This document shows, piece after piece, positions 59,045-64,000 of a stretch of DNA of 64,000 nt. The position numbers and the translations under genes are program-made. The stretch lies in the NCBI GenBank assembly GCA_030753675.1, contig JASMBU010000002.1:120436-184435 (forward strand), in the 5' to 3' direction. How positions within the stretch are numbered: the stretch's first letter is position 1; each line of letters begins with the position of its first letter. The DNA is from Methylococcales bacterium. Its GTDB lineage: Bacteria > Pseudomonadota > Gammaproteobacteria > Methylococcales > Methylomonadaceae. The notes beneath the pieces are model-generated. The model ran no database searches, was not told the DNA's origin, and saw only the letters and a list, made by a program, of their open reading frames with translations.

Positions 59045-60907
59045 ATGGCAATTTATCCACCTGCTAGTGAACTTACCGATAACGAACTTGAACACGTTAT
59101 CAAGAAAGCTAATAAGGCTTACCGGTTAGGGAAACCTACTCTAGAAGATTCTATTTATGACTATGAGTATTTAGCCGAGTTAAAACGACGCTATCCTGAG
59201 CATAAACTTCTTCATCGTGTAGAAAAAGAACCCCTTTTTTCGGAACAAAAAGTTAAACACCGGAGGCCGATGTTAAGTACAGATAAGGCCTATAGTATTG
59301 ACGACATGGAGCGATTTTTTCAACGCGTAAAAAAAGCAGCGGATAAAATTGCGGTTAATCATGATGATATTAAAGTCCGCGTTACGGCTAAATTAGATGG
59401 TCTAGCCGCCTCTTTGGAGCAAGGTGTTTTAGCAACCCGTGGTAATGGTGAGTTTGGGACTAATGTCACGCATGTATTTGATTTAGGGGTTCGGCGTGTG
59501 GGTCACGATACGGGTTTAGGAGAATTAGTCCTAACATCTACGTATTTTGATGAATTTCTCAAAGATCAATTTACCCATCCTAGAAATTTTATGGTGGGGC
59601 TCGTTGGTGCAGATAATATAAATCAATATGCTGAAGCTGCTTTATTAGCCGGTGCGGCACAATTTGTGCCCTATACAGCATTGAAAAATTGGCAAGGAAG
59701 CATAACTGAATTAATGATTGACCTTGAGGGTATTTGTAAGTCAGTTAAGGCGTGTGGTTATCCAACAGACGGCGCAGTTATTGACATTATGAATTCTGAA
59801 ATTCAATTAGAAATGGGTTCTACTAATCACCATCACTGTTATCAAATCGCTAAAAAAGATTTAGGAGAAAGATCGCAAACGATCATTGAAGATATTTTGT
59901 GGCAAACAGGAAGAACAGGCCGGGTGACACCAGTTTTTAGTGTCACGCCTGTTTTTATTTCTGGTGCAACGATTAGGCGGGTCACTGGACATCATGCAGG
60001 GAATATTTTAAAAGATAATATTGCTACTGGCGATGAAATTGAAATCTCGAGAGCAGGAGAGGTGATTCCTAAGTATGAGCGTAAAATTTCTGGGCAGGGC
60101 TCCCCATCCATACCCAAAGTGTGCCCAAGTTGTCTTAGTACCCTTGAATGGGATAATGATTTTTTGGTTTGTTATGAGTTAAATTGTCCAGCGCAATTAC
60201 AGGCAAGTTTAGAGCATTTTTTTAAAATTATAGGCAATGTCGATTTATTAGGGCCTAAAAGTATTGAGAAAATCATTGCATTTGGGGTGGTCACTTTAGA
60301 AGGGATTTATCAGTTAGAACAAGGCCAATTAGAAGCTATGGGTTTTGGTCCAAAACAATCAGAAAATATTATTCAACAACTTGAAAGATCACTCACGGAA
60401 GCGGTTGATGATTATCGTTTTCTAGCTGCCTTTGGTCTTAATCGATTGGGCGTGGGTGATTCGCGTCGTTTATTAAAACATATCCCATTGGAACAATTGC
60501 CGACTATGACGGTTCCTATAATGTCGGCAATCAATGGTTTTGGGGAACTAACGGCAGAGGCTGTTGTTAAGCAATTAGCACATAAGTGGCCAACAATTAG
60601 ATTTCTGATGGGTCAAGGCTTCATCCTTGAAAAGACAGTGTTAGAACGAGACAGGTTCATTGCGGAATCTGTATTGACCGGTAAGAGAGTAATTTTTACA
60701 GGGAAAATGCTACGAAGTAGAAGAGCAATGAAAGAGCAAGCTTTGGCACTCGGGTGTGAAGTTCCGGGTTCACTTTCTCAAGCTACAGATTACCTTGTGT
60801 GTGGGGAGAATGTTGGCGCTAGTAAAATTACACGTGCGACTGATTTAGCGGTTAAGGTTATTTCTGAGTCTGAATGGGTAACACTCATGAATGAATCTAA
60901 AGTATAA
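59045..60907 (+). CDS. Divergent NAD+-dependent DNA ligase (LigA-like)
   Basis: 620 residues with all LigA domains in order: Ia NMN-binding region (1 to about 60, with YDYEYLAELKRRYP), adenylation domain with catalytic K116 in AKLDGLAAS, OB fold (WQTGRTGRVTPV at 286-297, RAGEVIP at 336-342), zinc finger C360, C363, C376, C381, HhH repeats, and a C-terminal BRCT (KRVIFTGKMLRSRRAMKEQA). The motif RGDGxxGEDVT reads RGNGEFGTNVT (132-142) and DGxVIK reads DGAVIDI. It is clearly homologous to LigA but divergent. A TATAAT lies at 58994-58999. Whether it is the sole essential ligase or a second one cannot be decided from this window. Confidence 0.9.
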   Translation: MAIYPPASELTDNELEHVIKKANKAYRLGKPTLEDSIYDYEYLAELKRRYPEHKLLHRVEKEPLFSEQKVKHRRPMLSTDKAYSIDDMERFFQRVKKAADKIAVNHDDIKVRVTAKLDGLAASLEQGVLATRGNGEFGTNVTHVFDLGVRRVGHDTGLGELVLTSTYFDEFLKDQFTHPRNFMVGLVGADNINQYAEAALLAGAAQFVPYTALKNWQGSITELMIDLEGICKSVKACGYPTDGAVIDIMNSEIQLEMGSTNHHHCYQIAKKDLGERSQTIIEDILWQTGRTGRVTPVFSVTPVFISGATIRRVTGHHAGNILKDNIATGDEIEISRAGEVIPKYERKISGQGSPSIPKVCPSCLSTLEWDNDFLVCYELNCPAQLQASLEHFFKIIGNVDLLGPKSIEKIIAFGVVTLEGIYQLEQGQLEAMGFGPKQSENIIQQLERSLTEAVDDYRFLAAFGLNRLGVGDSRRLLKHIPLEQLPTMTVPIMSAINGFGELTAEAVVKQLAHKWPTIRFLMGQGFILEKTVLERDRFIAESVLTGKRVIFTGKMLRSRRAMKEQALALGCEVPGSLSQATDYLVCGENVGASKITRATDLAVKVISESEWVTLMNESKV

Positions 60908-61120
60908 AAGTTAAGTTTTATTTGGTGTGATTGCATTGTTATGATGTGTGATGCGGATAGAAAATGTTGTTAAGAAGACGATTTTTTCATTTTACTAGTG
61001 TTTTGAAAACAAAATTAAGTTAATATAAATTTTCAACTTATCGTTCATGATTTTTTGAATAATAGACTAAGATCCTATGTTAAAGATTACGACAATAATT
61101 GATTTATTCTTGTATTGTTT

Positions 61121-61148
61121 TTGTCTACGTTTAGGGTTGTTTTAAAAT
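61121..61148 (+). promoter_or_regulatory. Candidate promoter for the lysine-repeat protein
   Basis: TTGTCT (61121-61126) and TAAAAT (61143-61148) are 16 bp apart. They lie just upstream of the strong ribosome binding site AGAGGGG (61156-61162). The remaining gap from 60908 shows no gene. Confidence 0.4.
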
Positions 61149-61168
61149 AGAATTTAGAGGGGAAATCA

Positions 61169-61441
61169 GTGGAATCATTTATTGCAGTTAGTGTCATTGC
61201 GGGTATCGTAGTAGGCCTTATTAAGGAAAATTTAGGAATACAAACCGGTACACATGTTGTTACGGATGAAAAACCAGCCGCTAAGGAAGCACCGGCTCCC
61301 AAAGCACCCGTTAAGAAAGCAGCAGTTAAAAAAGCACCGGCCAAAAAAGCACCCGTTAAGAAAGCACCCGTTAAGAAAGCAGCAGTTAAAAAAGCACCAG
61401 CCAAAAAAGCACCTGCAAAAAAAGCAGCCGCTAAGAAATAA
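61169..61441 (+). CDS. Histone H1-like lysine/alanine-repeat protein with hydrophobic N-terminus
   Basis: 90 residues from GTG 61169, supported by AGAGGGG 6 bases upstream. The first 24 residues (FIAVSVIAGIVVGLIKENLGI) are hydrophobic to amphipathic and could anchor in the membrane. From residue 46 to 90 there are nine pentads of the type APVKK/AAVKK/APAKK, like AlgP and eukaryotic H1 tails. These tails bind DNA non-specifically. A membrane segment fused to such a tail is unusual. Candidate role: nucleoid or DNA tether; this is inference. Confidence 0.75.
   Translation: MESFIAVSVIAGIVVGLIKENLGIQTGTHVVTDEKPAAKEAPAPKAPVKKAAVKKAPAKKAPVKKAPVKKAAVKKAPAKKAPAKKAAAKK
61304..61438 (+). repeat. Nine 15-bp tandem repeats encoding K/A pentads
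   Basis: Nine units of 15 bp, each ending in two Lys codons. Bases 61304-61348 and 61364-61408 are nearly identical 45-bp copies (one change seen), part of a 60-bp higher-order duplication (residues 46-65 and 66-85). Such repeats can change number by slippage or recombination. Confidence 0.9.
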
Positions 61442-61615
61442 GGAGTAGGCCTTATTGCAGTTTAAGTGTATTAAGAGTGTTTGTTGGTTTGTGTTGGACT
61501 GTTAGCAAGATCATATAAGAATGACCACTCACTGTGCTTAACGGTTATTTTCTACATAATGATTAAGCCGAGCGTTTTTTAAAATGGATTGAGACGATAG
61601 CTTTTTTTCTGTGTT

Positions 61616-62515
61616 ATGCGAATTGGAATTGATTTAGGCGGAACCAAAATAGAATTGGTTGCTCTTGATTTTACTGGTTTAACGTTATTTAAACAGCGCA
61701 TAGCAACCCCTCAAAACAGTTATTCCGATACCCTCAAAGCCATTGCTTGCTTGGTAGATGAATGTGAACGAGAATTAGGCGTTAGTGGTTCAGTCGGTGT
61801 AGGTCATCCGGGGGTAATCTCGCCGGACACTGGCGTCGTTAAAAATGCTAATTCAGTATGTCTGAATGGAAAACCCTTAAAAGAAGATCTTGAAAGTCAT
61901 CTTAACCGTACTGTACGGTTAGCGAATGACGCTAATTGTTTTGCATTATCTGAATATAGCGATGGTGCTGGCGCAAAGGGTAATAGTCTGTTTGGAGTTA
62001 TTCTTGGCACTGGTGTTGGTGCAGGGATTGTTGTCAATGGTACGGTCATTACCGGTTGCAATGCTATTGGCGGTGAATGGGGGCACAATCCATTGCCTGG
62101 CTTTAAAGCATCTGACGGTGATCATTTATCTTGCTATTGTGGGCAATCGAATTGCATTGAAACTTTTTTATCTGGCCCAGGGTTTGCAGAGCGGTTTAAT
62201 GCAGAAAATGCATGTCATGTTGATAGTATGCAAATTATTGATCAGGCGACGCAAGGAGATCTGATTGCAATCAGTGCTTTTGAACGTTATTGTGACCATG
62301 TTGCCCGCTCATTGGCCAGTATCATAAATATACTCGATCCTGAAATCATTGTACTCGGGGGTGGAATGTCTAATATCGCACAGCTTTATGATCGTGTGCC
62401 GGCTTTATGGGGCGATTATATTTTTTCAGATACGGTCAATACACAGTTGACTGCAGCCCGGTATGGTGATTCAAGCGGTGTTCGTGGTGCAGCGTGGTTA
62501 TGGCCAGAGGGCTAG
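61616..62515 (+). CDS. mak: ROK-family fructokinase Mak
   Basis: Sugar kinase of 299 residues closely resembling E. coli Mak: MRIGIDLGGTKIELVALD, NANSVCLNGKPL, RLANDANCFALSEYSDGAG, GGEWGHNPLPG, zinc motif CYCGQSNCIETF, and the C-terminal GDSSGVRGAAWLWPEG. Mak phosphorylates fructose at C6 (weakly others). No sugar transport or catabolic genes lie nearby, and the gene stands alone. An AT-rich 174-base gap precedes it. Confidence 0.93.
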   Translation: MRIGIDLGGTKIELVALDFTGLTLFKQRIATPQNSYSDTLKAIACLVDECERELGVSGSVGVGHPGVISPDTGVVKNANSVCLNGKPLKEDLESHLNRTVRLANDANCFALSEYSDGAGAKGNSLFGVILGTGVGAGIVVNGTVITGCNAIGGEWGHNPLPGFKASDGDHLSCYCGQSNCIETFLSGPGFAERFNAENACHVDSMQIIDQATQGDLIAISAFERYCDHVARSLASIINILDPEIIVLGGGMSNIAQLYDRVPALWGDYIFSDTVNTQLTAARYGDSSGVRGAAWLWPEG

Positions 62516-62613
62516 GTGTTGTTTTTTTAAAGTTAGGGGGATAAAAAAACCTACCCAGCAGCGCATTAAAAAATGACCACCAGATAGGTATTAATTACAC
62601 GTAAGCGATGGAG

Positions 62614-63057
62614 TTATAGCTTTTCAAATACCGCGTAACCCATCATGCCTCCTTTTAGAACCAATTTTTTCCCTTCCCGCTGAAATACTTTATAGCGATC
62701 ATAAAGTGAACGGCCAACACGTTTAATAATCAAGGTGTTGTTTTCAACAGTAAATGTTGATGTAACGGTAAAAGGTGCAGCAGCACGGCGATCAATAGCG
62801 GTTAAACTAAAACTCCCATCCGTATTAAACGTCCAGGTTTGATTTTCTTTGGTTTTCCTTTTTGAAATATAATCGAACGGATTAGCATCGACACGGTCAG
62901 GTTTTGCAGCGAAAAGATCAGGTCCAAGTGCAAGTAACTTCCAACTTCCAGCGAAATAAGATGCATCTAGAGTAATTTCTTCGGCTTCTGCAGCCATAGA
63001 TTTAAAGGGAAGAAGTAATGCCAAAAGTAAAAGGGGTAAAGTGATGAGTTTATGCAT
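62614..63057 (-). CDS. Exported small protein, lipocalin-like domain
   Basis: 147 residues from ATG 63057, chosen because it gives a good signal peptide (KLITLPLLLLALLLPFKSMA, cleavage before AEAEE). An upstream in-frame ATG at 63102 would bury it. The mature part has a lipocalin-like pattern: ASYFAGSWKLLALG, QTWTFNTDGSFSLTAIDRR, FTVENNTLIIKRVG, KKLVLKGGMMGYAVFEKL. The assignment is to a fold type only; ligand unknown. Convergent with mak. Confidence 0.7.
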   Translation of the reverse strand: MHKLITLPLLLLALLLPFKSMAAEAEEITLDASYFAGSWKLLALGPDLFAAKPDRVDANPFDYISKRKTKENQTWTFNTDGSFSLTAIDRRAAAPFTVTSTFTVENNTLIIKRVGRSLYDRYKVFQREGKKLVLKGGMMGYAVFEKL

Positions 63058-63179
63058 AGTTAAACGCCCATAGTTAATTAAAAAAAACTGAAATTCTTCC
63101 ATCGGTAATGGAGAATCATACTAGGGAACCGAACAAATAGCGAGTGACAGGAGTGCTTGTTTGACATTAACGCGTTTAT

Positions 63180-63929
63180 TTAGATACATTTTTGTTGTGG
63201 GACATAGATATAACCATTTTCCGTATCCCCAAAACACTGGTTGTTAATGCCGGTCAGGTATAGCCCGCCAATATAAGCACAGATGATGGCATCTAGAGTA
63301 TCTTCGTTTTGTTTTAAGGCATGGCCTTTCAGTGCTGTAATATAGTCAGGCTCCACATGGTGTTGAAAATGGGTGTTAATAGTCAACCTTAGCACCTGAG
63401 AAGAGTGGAGGCGGTTAAGGTATTTAGCCAATGTAATTTGGCCTTGTCTTTTAGTCGCTACGGGCCCTTTTTTGTAAAGATGGCGTTCAGTTAAGGCAAA
63501 TAATTCGATGATTGCTGGGTGCGGATAACATTCTAATTGCCAACATCCTCGATCGGGATGATTTAAATGATAAAAACCTAATTGCGTTAAATGCTGTGAC
63601 AATACAACACTGTCAGCATTAGGGTAGAGTGTTTTATTGGTCGGGTGACACCCTGCCTTTTTAGATCGATAATAGTCATTTAATTGTTGTTCACAAAATC
63701 GTTGCCCTGTTTGATTAGGGATAATCAGAGAGGCATCAAGAGCTAGTCCGGTCAGGGCAGGTCTTTCTTTAATCTTTTGGAGGATTTCAGGAATAGTTTT
63801 TATGCTCGGTATTAAATCAGTAATGATTAATTCACCATTCATAAGTTCGCCAAAAGCCATGGCTGAATTGTTTTTATCACAATGCCAAGCGAGATCAATG
63901 CCACAAATATAAGGATTATTTTTAATCAC
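63180..63929 (-). CDS. DUF429 protein (predicted RNase H-like fold)
   Basis: 249 residues, GTG start at 63929 with AGG 5 bases upstream. DUF429 features are GIDLAWHCDKNNSAMAF at the N-terminus, ALDASLIIPNQTGQRFCEQQL, LECYPHPAIIELF and the C-terminal acidic EDTLDAIICAYIG. The family is predicted to have an RNase H-like fold with acidic catalytic residues (D11, D111-type) but no established function. It is the last complete gene; the final 71 bases show no gene. Confidence 0.85.
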   Translation of the reverse strand: MIKNNPYICGIDLAWHCDKNNSAMAFGELMNGELIITDLIPSIKTIPEILQKIKERPALTGLALDASLIIPNQTGQRFCEQQLNDYYRSKKAGCHPTNKTLYPNADSVVLSQHLTQLGFYHLNHPDRGCWQLECYPHPAIIELFALTERHLYKKGPVATKRQGQITLAKYLNRLHSSQVLRLTINTHFQHHVEPDYITALKGHALKQNEDTLDAIICAYIGGLYLTGINNQCFGDTENGYIYVPQQKCI

Positions 63930-64000
63930 AAGACCTGCCCATAATGTGTGTTTCTATTATAACGTAGGGGATATTATTTTTTTCAACCCATTAAATCATG

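Noticed and set aside
61087..61404. Antisense ORF with repeated AFLTG-type pentads that looks like a pentapeptide-repeat protein
   Set aside because: It is the mirror of the KKAP repeats on the other strand; the repeats alone create it, and the plus-strand gene has a good ribosome binding site.

Overview
This window reads as a chromosomal segment of a gammaproteobacterium with a rather AT-rich genome. Almost every block of genes matches a conserved gammaproteobacterial neighbourhood: miaA-hfq-hflX-hflK-hflC-(hisZ)-purA-rnr-rlmB; smc-zipA; gyrA-serC-pheA-hisC-tyrA-aroA-cmk-rpsA-ihfB; feoABC; yceF/yceD-rpmF-plsX-fabHDG-acpP-fabF-pabC-mltG-tmk-holB-pilZ-tatD. I cannot name the genus from sequence alone. 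hisZ implies a short-form HisG elsewhere in the genome. A pilZ gene between holB and tatD points to a Pseudomonas/methylotroph-like rather than enterobacterial arrangement. There are no rRNA or tRNA genes, insertion sequences, prophage or CRISPR arrays that I can recognise.

Layout. 1-11.6 kb: RNA modification and chaperone genes, membrane protease regulators (hflKC), hisZ-purA, a TudS-like DUF523/DUF1722 protein, and the rnr-rlmB overlap pair. 11.7-14.4 kb: a lone predicted ferritin-like diiron protein, a tiny Cys-motif ORF, and minus-strand psd and queF. 14.5-20.4 kb: smc-zipA, where the usual downstream ligA is missing and is replaced by a low-molecular-weight phosphatase, an exported Dabb-domain protein and a dienelactone hydrolase. 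20.4-31.4 kb: gyrA and the aromatic amino acid supra-operon ending in rpsA and ihfB. 31.6-34.5 kb: a Fur-box-preceded feoABC ferrous iron uptake operon. 34.7-40.2 kb: prfC, DUF1499, dusA, folE and a membrane-anchored MutS-like ATPase. 40.3-41.9 kb: two adjacent decayed genes, a response regulator/HD-GYP gene and yceF. 42-52.9 kb: the full fatty acid synthesis cluster and its replication/cell-wall tail. 52.9-64 kb: a mixed accessory region with a class V aminotransferase, small lipoproteins, a biotin-dependent carboxyltransferase, a tautomerase, PilZ proteins (one broken), a divergent NAD+ DNA ligase, a lysine/alanine-repeat histone-like protein, a fructokinase-type ROK kinase and DUF429.

How the genes work together. 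Many are translationally coupled (ATGA, TAATG or TTGA overlaps), and rho-independent terminators mark several boundaries (after the diiron gene, cmk, rpsA, rpmF and acpP). The serC-to-aroA genes supply serine, phenylalanine, tyrosine and chorismate precursors. plsX-fab-acpP builds fatty acids for phospholipids, which psd completes. PilZ and HD-GYP genes indicate c-di-GMP signalling, part of it decaying. No complete new system is evident. The items most worth a second look are the ligA relocation/divergent ligase, the membrane MutS-like ATPase, the diiron protein, the hydrophobic-anchor H1-like repeat protein and the cluster of pseudogenes.
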